A stretch of 64,000 bases of DNA from Bacilli bacterium (GTDB taxonomy: Bacteria; Bacillota_I; Bacilli_A; RF39; UBA660): the NCBI GenBank assembly GCA_017406955.1, contig JAFQXM010000012.1:90390-154389 (forward strand), read 5' to 3'. Position 1 is the first letter of the stretch. Every line of letters starts with the position of its first letter. The notes below the pieces were generated by a model. It was given only the letters and a program-made list of their open reading frames with translations, was not told the origin of the DNA and did no database searches. The position numbers and the translations under genes were made by a program. Positions 44,738-53,026 of the stretch are shown piece by piece.

Positions 44738-45410
44738 CTTTATACTCCATTTTATATCCTAGATTTCTTAATGATTTTATTTCTACTTTAGAATTTATTG
44801 ATTTTAATTTTTTTCTAATAAAAGATAAATATGCTTCTAAGTTATTAGATATAGAATCATTTTCTAATCCCCAGACTTTATCATATATTAATTCTTTAGA
44901 TAATACTTGATTTGGATTATTCATAAAGTATTCTAATAATTGGAATTCTTTATTTATTATATTTATATTTTCATTTGTATTTTTATTTATAATATTAGAT
45001 GTTTTTAAATCTAGTATTAAGTCTCCATAAGTAATTGTATTATCTTTTACTTTATCTATTCTAAGTTGAGCATTTACTCTTGCAACTAATTCATCTATAT
45101 GAAATGGTTTAGGTATATAGTCATTTGCTCCTTCACTAAATCCTAATAATTTATCTTCTAATTCTGATTTAGCTGTTAACATTATGACTTTAGATTTTAT
45201 ATTATTTTTCTTTATTTCTTTTAGTATTTCTATACCATTTTTATTAGGTAACATTATATCAAGTATAATAAGATCATATAGATCTTCTAATGCATTATAT
45301 AAACCATCTTCTCCATCATTAGATATATCTACACTATACTTTTCTTTTTTTAATCTAGTTGAAATTAAATCAGCTAAAGATGATTCATCTTCTACTATTA
45401 ATATTCTCAA
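44721..45410 (-). CDS. OmpR-family response regulator
   Basis: 229 residues: receiver domain with acidic pocket VEDE, phospho-Asp in LIILDIMLP (about residue 51), switch Thr in VIMLTAKSE and KPF, then a winged-helix DNA-binding domain ending LRNLGYKMEYK. TTG start behind ggtggtgatt. The downstream exported genes 43401-40057 are the nearest probable targets. Confidence 0.93.
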   Translation of the reverse strand: MRILIVEDESSLADLISTRLKKEKYSVDISNDGEDGLYNALEDLYDLIILDIMLPNKNGIEILKEIKKNNIKSKVIMLTAKSELEDKLLGFSEGANDYIPKPFHIDELVARVNAQLRIDKVKDNTITYGDLILDLKTSNIINKNTNENINIINKEFQLLEYFMNNPNQVLSKELIYDKVWGLENDSISNNLEAYLSFIRKKLKSINSKVEIKSLRNLGYKMEYKDERIK

Positions 45411-45511
45411 GTATAATCACCACCTAAATATAGTTAATCATTTATTTATTAAATAAAGATTAAATAAAATTATATAAATAATTATAACATAGAAAAACAA
45501 TCAATGTCAGG

Positions 45512-45540
45512 TTGTTTTGCGTGTTAATTAGTAGTATACT
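45512..45540 (+). promoter_or_regulatory. Predicted toxin promoter, type I TA copy 2
   Basis: TTGTTT (45512-45517), 17-bp spacer, TATACT (45535-45540). Copy 3 has the identical boxes and spacer length (59586-59614), and 13 of the last 13 spacer bases are shared (gtgttaattagtag region). Confidence 0.7.
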
Positions 45541-45594
45541 TGAATTAGGGATACTTAATAGTTGAGTGCTTACCTCCGAAAGGAGGTGATGAAA

Positions 45595-45669
45595 ATGAAT
45601 AAGAAGGATTTTTTAGTTCTATCTTTAATCATTATCATCATTCTACTTATTATTCTATTATTAAAATGA
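45595..45669 (+). CDS. Hydrophobic 24-residue peptide, putative type I toxin (copy 2)
   Basis: Encodes MNKKDFLVLS followed by Ile/Leu repeats and a final Lys, nearly the same as copy 1. The SD is inside hairpin ACCTCC-GAAA-GGAGGT (45572-45587). Long-range closure pairs GGGATACTTAA (45548-45558) with TTAAGTATTCCC (45753-45764), and TTGAGT with ACTCAA. A stem GCACT-AATCT/AGATT-GTGC follows the stop. It ends with TGA. Membrane-depolarising toxins with these properties are known in Fst, TxpA and Ibs systems. The activity here is untested. Confidence 0.72.
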   Translation: MNKKDFLVLSLIIIIILLIILLLK

Positions 45670-45798
45670 TAATGAATTATAAAAAAGAAAAGCACTCAAT
45701 CTAGTAAGATTAAGTGCAACAACCAATAAGGTGAGTACTCAACTCTGCTATGTTAAGTATTCCCTTTTTTATTGTATGCAAGTTTCCTTGACATATTA

Positions 45799-45827
45799 AT
45801 AATAACATATTTTAATGATTTTTTCAA
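45799..45827 (-). promoter_or_regulatory. Predicted antitoxin RNA promoter, type I TA copy 2
   Basis: Minus-strand TTGAAA (45827-45822), 17-bp spacer, TATTAT (45804-45799), reading toward the toxin 3' region through the conserved block AAGTTTCCTTGACA (on the plus strand). Copy 3 is nearly identical. Confidence 0.7.
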
Positions 45828-45839
45828 GTTATTAGCTAC

Positions 45840-46259
45840 TTAGCTTAATTTATTATATTCTTCATCAGATACTTTTTCTAACCATTAATTAGAAGTATCT
45901 TCTCCTGGAACTTCAATAGCTAAATGGGAAAACCATTTATCTTTTACTGCTCCATGCCAATGTTTTACATTAGGTGGTATTGAGACTACATCTCCTACTT
46001 TTAATCTTTGTGCTTTTTTTCCTTCTTCTTGATACCAACCTTCTCCATCTACACAAACTAGTATTTGACCTCCACCACTTTTTGCATGATGTATATGCCA
46101 ATTATTTCTACAACTTGGTTCAAATGTTACATTAGCAACAAATAAACTTGTTTTATTTATATCTGTTAATGGATTTAAATAACTATTACCTGTAAAGTAT
46201 TTAGCATAAGCATCATTAGATTGTCCTAATCCAAATGCTCCTCCATGATTATTCTCCAT
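45840..46259 (-). pseudogene. Cupin-domain protein with in-frame stop before its last 14 residues
   Basis: Conserved RmlC-type cupin barrel with metal-binding motif WHIHHAKSGGGQILVCVDGEGWY and second motif PPNVKHWHGA. The first stop (TAA at 45885-45887) follows EDTSN. In the same frame it continues WLEKVSDEEYNKLS to TAA at 45840-45842. That tail is the usual C-terminal helix of these cupins, so Glu (GAA) has probably become TAA. The cupin core is complete, so the short form may still function. Co-transcribed with the CMD gene (11-bp overlap). Confidence 0.75.
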
Positions 46260-46572
46260 CTTTATATACCTCCTCTATCAAAGGAAATACACTCCATGCT
46301 TTAGGCCATCCACAGTAAAAAGCAAGTTGTGTTACCATTTCTACTACTTCTTCTTTTTTTAATCCATGTTCTTTTCCTAATAATAAATGTGCTTTTACTT
46401 GTGGATATAATCCCCCAGCCATTAAGGCACTTATTGTAATCATTGATCTATCTCTTAAAGATAATTTATCTTCTCTAGACCATACTTCTCCAAATAATAC
46501 ATCATCATTAAGTTCTGCAAATTTAGGAGCAAGTTTACCTAAATTATCTCTACCTGCAGTTTGTTTTTTCAT
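46249..46572 (-). CDS. Carboxymuconolactone decarboxylase-family protein
   Basis: 107 residues of the AhpD-like CMD helical fold: FAELNDDVLFGEVWSREDKLSLRDRSMITISALM, KAHLLLGKEHGL and a single Cys in the FYCGWPKAW motif. CMD proteins are often paired or fused with cupins, as here, and are linked to peroxide or aldehyde metabolism. The substrate is unknown. Confidence 0.85.
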   Translation of the reverse strand: MKKQTAGRDNLGKLAPKFAELNDDVLFGEVWSREDKLSLRDRSMITISALMAGGLYPQVKAHLLLGKEHGLKKEEVVEMVTQLAFYCGWPKAWSVFPLIEEVYKDGE

Positions 46573-46576
46573 ATAC

Positions 46577-47461
46577 TTACCTTCTTTCCTTTATTATATC
46601 ATCTTTTTCTAAATCACCTATTAATAAAGATGATTTAGGATTATGTTTATTATAATTATCATTTACTTGTAATTCACTATAATTAGCATAACAATATTTA
46701 CAAAAATGCCTGCAAGAATTATATACTCCTATATCAACCATTTCTACACATTGACAAACTACATTTTTTCTTGCTTTCCATTTCTTATATATCCTACCAG
46801 TTAACTTGAATGCTAATTCTTTAGACATACATTCATCTTTAATAAAACCATATTCAACTAGATCTCTATCTTCAGCACATGTATGAACTACTATATTATG
46901 TTTTTTTGCACTTTTACTAAAAGATATTCCTATAGTTTTATAATCTTCTTCTGTTAATTTTTTATATTTTAAAATATTATAATTTTTTCTTACATTTTTA
47001 TAATCATCTATAAATGATATTAATATTTTATTTATATATCCATCTAATAAATTACATAATTTATCAAATGCTTTTACATGATAATCTAGATTATATTTAT
47101 CATTAATAAATACTGGATCATATCTTATCACAATATTTTCTTTACCTATAATATTAGATAATTTCTTAACAGTTTCTATTATATCTTTCTTAGGTGGTAT
47201 ATTAGGCTCTATATCTTTTTTATAACCTGTTATAGTTATATGAAAATATACTTTCTTTTTTATATCTTTTATTTTATCTAATATTGGTATTGGATTTTTT
47301 GTACAAAAGAATAATAATTCTACATCATCTAAATTTATTCTACTAACCATTTTAGGATTAAAAGGATTTCTAACATCTATAAATCCTTCTTCTAATCTAT
47401 TCATTAACCAATCAGAATAGAATGCGACTATATCTGTTTTACCACTTATATTAAGAATCAT
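46577..47461 (-). CDS. DUF1848 family protein
   Basis: 294 residues matching DUF1848: opens MILNISGKTDIVAFYSDW and NRLEEGFIDVRNPFNP, has FCTKNP and FHITITGY, IRYDPVF, and ends with a cysteine set CQCVEMVDIGVYNSCRHFCKYCYA, probably binding an Fe-S cluster. The TIM-barrel/radical-SAM-like character is inferred. The start overlaps the sirtuin stop (ATGA), so it belongs with the SirTM-macrodomain operon. Confidence 0.8.
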   Translation of the reverse strand: MILNISGKTDIVAFYSDWLMNRLEEGFIDVRNPFNPKMVSRINLDDVELLFFCTKNPIPILDKIKDIKKKVYFHITITGYKKDIEPNIPPKKDIIETVKKLSNIIGKENIVIRYDPVFINDKYNLDYHVKAFDKLCNLLDGYINKILISFIDDYKNVRKNYNILKYKKLTEEDYKTIGISFSKSAKKHNIVVHTCAEDRDLVEYGFIKDECMSKELAFKLTGRIYKKWKARKNVVCQCVEMVDIGVYNSCRHFCKYCYANYSELQVNDNYNKHNPKSSLLIGDLEKDDIIKERR

Positions 47462-48297
47462 TTTATTTTCTCCACTAAATCAATAACTTCACTAATACTA
47501 TCAGTTACTGGAATAGATCTATCTTTTATTTCATCAGGAATCATAGCATACTTATCATTAAATCTTATTAATCTAAAATTATTATGAGTAAAAGTCATTT
47601 CTTCAAATGGAAATCTTATAATTCCAGGTGTATTAAATCCAATCCCAAATTCTAATAATAAAACTTTTTTGTCAGAATTATTTTTTATAAAATCTGTATA
47701 TTTACTTTGCATATTATACCAATTATCATCTTCTACAAATGTATCATCACATCTTAAATTAACTGACATATTTTCTCCACATACTGGACATTTAGGAACT
47801 AAAGATGTAGGTATTTTTAAATCTTTATCTATATTAGATAACCATTCTTTAACTTGTTTTTCATTATCATATAGTTTATTATGACATGGAGTAGAACATT
47901 GTAGTTTAGAATAGCTTCCTTGAATTTCAAATACTTTATCTTTATCAAATCCATTATTTATAAACCCGCCATCTGTATTAGTAGTTATTACAAAATAGTT
48001 TTTATCTTTTACTAGGTTAAATAAATTTTTATAAAGATCAATATGTTTTCTCTCATAATAAGAAAAGTATATATGTTTAGCCCAATAAGCCCATTTTTCT
48101 TCTTCTGTTTTAAATGGATAAAATGACGATGTATATAAATCTTTTATTCCATACTTTTTAATCCAATCTTTAAAATCATGTTCAAACTTTTCTCCATTAT
48201 AATGAATACCAGCAGCATCAGATAATCCTGCTCCTCCACCAATAATAATAGCATCAGCTTTATTAATCCAATCTCTAATCTTTTTTATATCAACCAT
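47458..48297 (-). CDS. SirTM-type (class M) sirtuin
   Basis: 279-residue Sir2 fold with GGGAGLSDAAGI (GAGxS), TTNTDGGF (TxNxD), zinc cysteines (CSTPC and CPVCGEN) and a final LLEFGIGFNTPGI. The catalytic His of deacetylases (IHG) is Gln here: FEIQGSY. This is the hallmark of SirTM ADP-ribosyltransferases, which modify lipoylated GcvH-L and work with a macrodomain hydrolase (established for S. aureus and S. pyogenes). It lies directly after the macrodomain gene. Confidence 0.85.
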   Translation of the reverse strand: MVDIKKIRDWINKADAIIIGGGAGLSDAAGIHYNGEKFEHDFKDWIKKYGIKDLYTSSFYPFKTEEEKWAYWAKHIYFSYYERKHIDLYKNLFNLVKDKNYFVITTNTDGGFINNGFDKDKVFEIQGSYSKLQCSTPCHNKLYDNEKQVKEWLSNIDKDLKIPTSLVPKCPVCGENMSVNLRCDDTFVEDDNWYNMQSKYTDFIKNNSDKKVLLLEFGIGFNTPGIIRFPFEEMTFTHNNFRLIRFNDKYAMIPDEIKDRSIPVTDSISEVIDLVEKIK

Positions 48298-48310
48298 TTT
48301 ATCACTACCT

Positions 48311-49072
48311 TTATTTTAAATTGTTTGTATATATTTCTAGGTCTTCATCAGTGAATACATTAAATATAATATGTTTAAATACATTTTTATTGTTTTTTAA
48401 ATAATCTTTTATAGTATTAATTGCAATTTCACTAGCATCCTCTTTAGGAAAACCATAAAGTCCTGTAGATATACATGGAAAAGCAATAGTCTTTAATCCT
48501 TTTTCTTTACATAATTCTAATGAGTTAAAATAACAATTCCTTAAATCTTCTATATCTTGTTTAGTAGGAATACCACTAACTTTGGGTCCTACTGTTTGAA
48601 TAATATATTTACTTGGTAAGTTATAAGCACTAGTTAATACTACTTCTCCATTAGGAAGAGTTTTACCTTTCATAATATCATTACATTCTTCACGAAGCTC
48701 AATTCCAGCAAATGAATGAATAGCATTATCTATACAATTATGTCCAGGGATAAAACAACCTAATAAGTATTCATTACAAGCATTAACTATAACATCACAT
48801 TTTAATGTTGTTATATCTCCTTGCCAGATAGATATAATATTTTTATTAAATGAAATGTTTTTTTCATCAGTTATTCCTTTTTCTTTAATTTCATTTTGTA
48901 AATATTCATCTTGCAATTTTAAATATTCTTCATTTATTGGTTTTGGATTTCTTATATTTCTTAAAGCACGATATAATTCTTTTTTTCCTTCTAAAGATGT
49001 GGGTATTTCTATATTAGATAATTTATTATCTTCTCTAATTAATTCATTTATTAAAAAAATTAAATTATTCAT
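48311..49072 (-). CDS. Macrodomain ADP-ribosyl hydrolase
   Basis: About 253 residues. An N-terminal helical extension (PTSLEGKKELYRALRNIRNP) as in bacterial SirTM-linked macrodomains, followed by the macrodomain with WQGDITTLKCDVIVNACNEYLLGCFIPGHNCIDNAIHS and AFPCISTGLYGFPKEDA. Predicted to remove ADP-ribose added by the adjacent sirtuin. ATG at 49072 is chosen behind aggtgat. Confidence 0.9.
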   Translation of the reverse strand: MNNLIFLINELIREDNKLSNIEIPTSLEGKKELYRALRNIRNPKPINEEYLKLQDEYLQNEIKEKGITDEKNISFNKNIISIWQGDITTLKCDVIVNACNEYLLGCFIPGHNCIDNAIHSFAGIELREECNDIMKGKTLPNGEVVLTSAYNLPSKYIIQTVGPKVSGIPTKQDIEDLRNCYFNSLELCKEKGLKTIAFPCISTGLYGFPKEDASEIAINTIKDYLKNNKNVFKHIIFNVFTDEDLEIYTNNLK

Positions 49073-49148
49073 TATTATCACCTATTTAATTATACTACCT
49101 GATAAATAAAAAAAGCAAACTAATAGTTTCGCTTTAATTTTTTATATA

Positions 49149-49991
49149 TTATTTTGTTTCATATTCAGGTTGAAATTTTGCAAATTCTTTTAATTGTTCC
49201 ATAGATGGATAATAATATCTATGGTTTTTATTTAATGAACAAATTTTATTCATTTCTTCTTCTGTTAATTCAAAATCAAATAAATCAAAATTATCTTTAA
49301 TATGATCTACATTTTTAGATCCTGGTATTACTATAAATCCCATTTGTGTATGCCACTTTAATATTACTTGAGCAGAACTTTTATTATATTTAGAAGCTAG
49401 TTCCGTAATAATAGATTCTTCCATTAAAGATTTATCTCCATGACCTAATGGATACCAACACATAATTTTAATATTTTTAGGTTCTGTTATTTTTCTTAAT
49501 TTTTCTTGCTCAAAATATGGATGACATTCTACTTGTTCTACTTGAGGAGTAACTTCAAAATTATTTAAAATATCTTCAATAAATTCATCTTCGAAATTAG
49601 ATACTCCAATTGCTTTTATTTTTCCTTCTTTATAAGCTTTTTCTAATTGTTCATATCCTGCTTTATAGTTTCCTCCTGGTTGATGTAAGAATAATAAATC
49701 TATATAATCTAGTCCTAATCTTTCTAATGTTTCATCAATTGCATTAGGGTTTTCATATTCAGTTGGCCATAGTTTAGTTGATACAAAGATTTCTTCTCTA
49801 GCTACACCTGAAGATTTTATTCCTCTTCCTACTGCTCTTTCATTTACATAAGCATTTGCTGTATCAATTAATCTATATCCCATCTTTAGTGCTTCTCTAA
49901 CACTATTTTCTGCATCATCTGGTTGTAACATAAAAGTTCCAATTCCTACATTTGGCATTTTTACACCATTATTTAATTCTACATAATCCAT
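49149..49991 (-). CDS. Aldo/keto reductase
   Basis: 280-residue NADPH-dependent AKR (TIM barrel). Visible are GYRLIDTANAYVNERAVGRG (Asp/Tyr), FVSTKLWP (Lys), LDYIDLLFLHQP (His), GVSNF, and PGSKNVDHIKDN, the cofactor-binding loop. The start is the ATG behind aaaggagg. First of two AKRs flanking flavodoxin genes. Confidence 0.9.
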   Translation of the reverse strand: MDYVELNNGVKMPNVGIGTFMLQPDDAENSVREALKMGYRLIDTANAYVNERAVGRGIKSSGVAREEIFVSTKLWPTEYENPNAIDETLERLGLDYIDLLFLHQPGGNYKAGYEQLEKAYKEGKIKAIGVSNFEDEFIEDILNNFEVTPQVEQVECHPYFEQEKLRKITEPKNIKIMCWYPLGHGDKSLMEESIITELASKYNKSSAQVILKWHTQMGFIVIPGSKNVDHIKDNFDLFDFELTEEEMNKICSLNKNHRYYYPSMEQLKEFAKFQPEYETK

Positions 49992-50004
49992 ATTTATTCC
50001 TCCT

Positions 50005-50385
50005 TTAATAAGTAGATGCAATAGATTTTTTTATAATCCACTTATCATTTATTTTTTCTAATTCTATTTCTTGTTTTAAATTCCACCATGATTTAGATGA
50101 TCCAAATGGTGAGGCTAAAGTTTTAGTTTTACCTATAACTTTTGCTTTATCATTATTAATTATAACATCAATACTTTCATGTTTTGATTCATAATATTTT
50201 AATTCACCAGATAATACTGATTCTATATAATCATTCTTAGATTGATTCATACCTGTCATATGAACAAGTATATAATCATCTGCTAGTATAGAATTTAATT
50301 TATCTATATCTTTATTAACACTAGCTTCAGATAATTCTATATATAGTTTTTTAATTATTTCTTCATCAGACATAATTATATCCAT
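50005..50385 (-). CDS. NTF2/SnoaL-like protein (DUF4440 type)
   Basis: 126 residues of a cone-shaped NTF2 fold: EEIIKKLYIELSEASVNKDIDKLNSILADDYILVHMTG, SVLSGELKYYESKHESIDV, and WNLKQEIELEKINDKWIIKKSIAS. Such proteins bind small ligands or act in detoxification. It overlaps the flavodoxin upstream by 10 bp. Confidence 0.75.
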   Translation of the reverse strand: MDIIMSDEEIIKKLYIELSEASVNKDIDKLNSILADDYILVHMTGMNQSKNDYIESVLSGELKYYESKHESIDVIINNDKAKVIGKTKTLASPFGSSKSWWNLKQEIELEKINDKWIIKKSIASTY

Positions 50386-50882
50386 TCTTCTATTTTTTCT
50401 TTTGAATCTTTAACTTGTGAACCAACTATTGCGATACCAGAAGTAATTTCTGCTCCTTCACATATTTCATTTAATTGTCTAGGAACTCCAGATAATCCTG
50501 ATCCTTCATGAGTTGTGAATGGTCTAATAATTTTATTTTTATAATCTAATCCTTTAAGAGCTGTAAATAATTCTTCTGGCATTCCTCCCCAATATATTGG
50601 AGAACCTACATATATAACTTCATAATCTGATATATCTGGAACATTTTCTTTTATTGGAGCATTATGATTAGCTGTTCTTACTTTTGCTTCTTCAATACAT
50701 TCCATATAATCTTTTGGATATGGATTTAAAGGTTCTACTTTAAATAAATCTCCTCCAGTTATATCTTTAATATATTCTGCAACTATTTCTGTATTACCTT
50801 TATCAATATATTTCATTTCTCCACCAAAATAGTTTTCATCTGCTCTACTAAAATAAATAATTAAACTCTTCTTATCTTTCAT
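50376..50882 (-). CDS. Flavodoxin
   Basis: Flavodoxin fold with FMN phosphate loop IYFSRADENYFGG, GSPIYWGGMPEELFTAL and THEGSGLSG. It starts MKDKKSLIIYFSRA, chosen because the earlier ATG overlaps the upstream gene. One of four flavodoxins in this region (also 52378, 58039 and the related redox cluster). Confidence 0.85.
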   Translation of the reverse strand: MKDKKSLIIYFSRADENYFGGEMKYIDKGNTEIVAEYIKDITGGDLFKVEPLNPYPKDYMECIEEAKVRTANHNAPIKENVPDISDYEVIYVGSPIYWGGMPEELFTALKGLDYKNKIIRPFTTHEGSGLSGVPRQLNEICEGAEITSGIAIVGSQVKDSKEKIEEWI

Positions 50883-50883
50883 A

Positions 50884-51468
50884 CTATTCTTTTTGCTCCT
50901 TTTCATCTAAATATTTTATAACTTTAGCAGGATTACCTACTGCTACACCATAATCTGGTATATCTTTAGTAACTACTGATCCTCCACCAACAACAGCATA
51001 CTTACCAATAGTAACTCCTGGACAAATAGTTACATTCATTCCAATCCAAGCATTTTTCTTAATTAATACTTTTCCATAAGTATATTTTGTATGTCTTTCA
51101 TTAAAATCATGATTAATAGTTGCTATTCTAACACCAGGTGCTACTGATACTCCATCTTCAAATTCTATTCCTCCGGATGCTGATAATATAGCAGAATGAT
51201 TAATGAAAACATTTTTACCAAATTTAACTCTATTTCCAAAATCACATATAAATGGAGTTAAAATTCTAACATCATCTAGCTTCCTATTAAATAATTCTTC
51301 AAGATCATTAACATAACTCTCATCATTAGGTAATTTATTATTAGCTTTTTGACATAGTGTTCTAGCTCTCATCATCTCATCTACTGCTTCTTTAAAATAT
51401 TCTTCTCTTACATCAGTTGGACCACCTTGATCCATTAATTCATAAACATATCCTTTTTTATAACTCAT
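50884..51468 (-). CDS. Sugar O-acetyltransferase (left-handed beta-helix)
   Basis: 194 residues. The N-terminal maltose-acetyltransferase domain (EYFKEAVDEMMRARTLCQKANN) precedes a hexapeptide-repeat beta-helix: GKNVFINHSAILSASGGIEFEDG, ATINHDFN (catalytic His), GKNAWIGMNVTICPGVTIGKYAVVGGGSVVTKDIPDYGVAVGNPAKVI. CoA-dependent acetylation of sugars in the Maa/LacA group. Confidence 0.88.
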   Translation of the reverse strand: MSYKKGYVYELMDQGGPTDVREEYFKEAVDEMMRARTLCQKANNKLPNDESYVNDLEELFNRKLDDVRILTPFICDFGNRVKFGKNVFINHSAILSASGGIEFEDGVSVAPGVRIATINHDFNERHTKYTYGKVLIKKNAWIGMNVTICPGVTIGKYAVVGGGSVVTKDIPDYGVAVGNPAKVIKYLDEKEQKE

Positions 51469-51482
51469 ATTATCACCTTATA

Positions 51483-52376
51483 TTATTCCCAAGTCTTCTT
51501 TTCTTTAGATGCATCTTGTTGTTCTCTTCTTACTTTAATCATATTATCAAACCATTCTACCATATTTGGATCTTGATGATTAAAGAATAATGAATCTCCT
51601 GTATCTAATCCTTTAATTGTTTCCATATCTTCATCACTTAATTTAAAATCAAACACTTCATAGTTTTGTTTTATTCTTTCTAAATGAGTTGATTTACAAG
51701 CTATAATAACTCCTCTTTGTATTAACCAACGTAATATAACTTGGGCAGCACTCTTATTATATTTATTACCAATCTCTACTAATGTTGGATTTGTAAACAT
51801 ATTATTTTTACCTTCTCCAAATGGAGCCCAAGCCATAATATGTGTTCCATATTTTTCTGCTACTTCTTGATCTTTAAATCTAGCATTAATTGGATTAGTT
51901 TCTATTTGATTAACTGCAGGTATTACTTTTCTTTCAAATAAACATATATCTGCAAGTCTATCTGCATAGAAATTAGATACTCCAATAGCTTTAATCTTAC
52001 CTTCTTCATATAATTCTTCTAAAGCACGATACGCTCCATAATAATCAGCAAATGGTTGATGTAATAATACTAAATCAATATAGTCTGTTTGTAATTTAGA
52101 AAGTGATTCTTCTACTGATTTCTTACATTTATCATATCCATAATTATCTATCCATATTTTAGTAGTTATAAATATTTCTTCTCTAGGAATACCACATTCT
52201 TTAACTGCATCCCCTACTTCTTTTTCATTAAAATAACTTTGTGCAGTATCTATTCCTCTATATCCTACTTTTAAAGCATTTAATACTGCTTCTTTAGTTT
52301 CTTTCTGTGGTATTTGATATACCCCAAAGTTTAGTATTGGCATTTCTATACCATTATTTAATTTAACATATTCCAT
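51483..52376 (-). CDS. Aldo/keto reductase
   Basis: 297-residue AKR with GYRGIDTAQSYFNEKEVG, FITTKIW, TDYIDLVLLHQP, GVSNFY, QIETNP and the NADPH loop ACKSTHLERIKQN. It forms a detoxification set with the other AKR and flavodoxins under probable TetR control. Confidence 0.9.
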   Translation of the reverse strand: MEYVKLNNGIEMPILNFGVYQIPQKETKEAVLNALKVGYRGIDTAQSYFNEKEVGDAVKECGIPREEIFITTKIWIDNYGYDKCKKSVEESLSKLQTDYIDLVLLHQPFADYYGAYRALEELYEEGKIKAIGVSNFYADRLADICLFERKVIPAVNQIETNPINARFKDQEVAEKYGTHIMAWAPFGEGKNNMFTNPTLVEIGNKYNKSAAQVILRWLIQRGVIIACKSTHLERIKQNYEVFDFKLSDEDMETIKGLDTGDSLFFNHQDPNMVEWFDNMIKVRREQQDASKEKKTWE

Positions 52377-52377
52377 A

Positions 52378-52878
52378 TTATTTACTCCAATCTATTTTTA
52401 AAGAATCTAACCATTCTTTAATATTTCCTTTTTGATCATAATTTTTTATATTTTCTCCTCTTATAGGAAGTCCAATTAATACTTTTGAATTTGGTAGGGC
52501 TTCTTGTAATTCTTTATAAGTTCCTCCATCTCCACTACCTTCATGTGTATTAAATGGAATAATTGTTTTACCACTTAAATCAACATTCTCAATAAAAGTT
52601 CTAATTATTTGTGGATATGTATACCACCACATTGGATATCCTATAAATATATAATCATAATTTTCTACATTTGGTAAAGTTTTAATTTCAGGTCGTGCGT
52701 CTGTATCTCTTTCTTTTTTAGCATAATCTGCTAATTCTTCATAATAAGCAGTATCTTTATCATAAGGTTTTACTGGCTCAATCTCAAATAAATCTCCTCC
52801 TGTTAATTCACTAATATCTTTAGCAAATTTCTCAGTAGTTCCATAAGTACCAAAATATGTAATAAGTGTCTTTGTCAT
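52378..52878 (-). CDS. Flavodoxin
   Basis: About 166 residues: TKTLITYFGTYGTTEKFAKDI (FMN loop), GYPMWWYTYPQIIRTF and THEGSGDGGTYKEL. The start is the ATG at 52878 behind aaaaggaggaa. First gene of the 52.9-49.1 kb redox operon, divergent from a TetR regulator. Confidence 0.88.
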   Translation of the reverse strand: MTKTLITYFGTYGTTEKFAKDISELTGGDLFEIEPVKPYDKDTAYYEELADYAKKERDTDARPEIKTLPNVENYDYIFIGYPMWWYTYPQIIRTFIENVDLSGKTIIPFNTHEGSGDGGTYKELQEALPNSKVLIGLPIRGENIKNYDQKGNIKEWLDSLKIDWSK

Positions 52879-52903
52879 AATAATTTCCTCCTTTTTATTA
52901 TAC

Positions 52904-52911
52904 ACACGTGT
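52904..52911. promoter_or_regulatory. Palindrome in the divergent promoter region, possible TetR operator
   Basis: ACACGTGT between the flavodoxin and TetR genes. Related TGTGTATTAA words recur twice nearer the TetR start. It is too short to be proof, but its position suits autoregulation. Confidence 0.35.
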
Positions 52912-53026
52912 TGCTTAACTTTTACATTTTTAGTATAATACACTTTATAAGTAATTAATACCACATATTATAATTTATGTGTATTAATTCTCACTTTTTG
53001 AAATTTGTGTATTAAAGGAGGTATTT

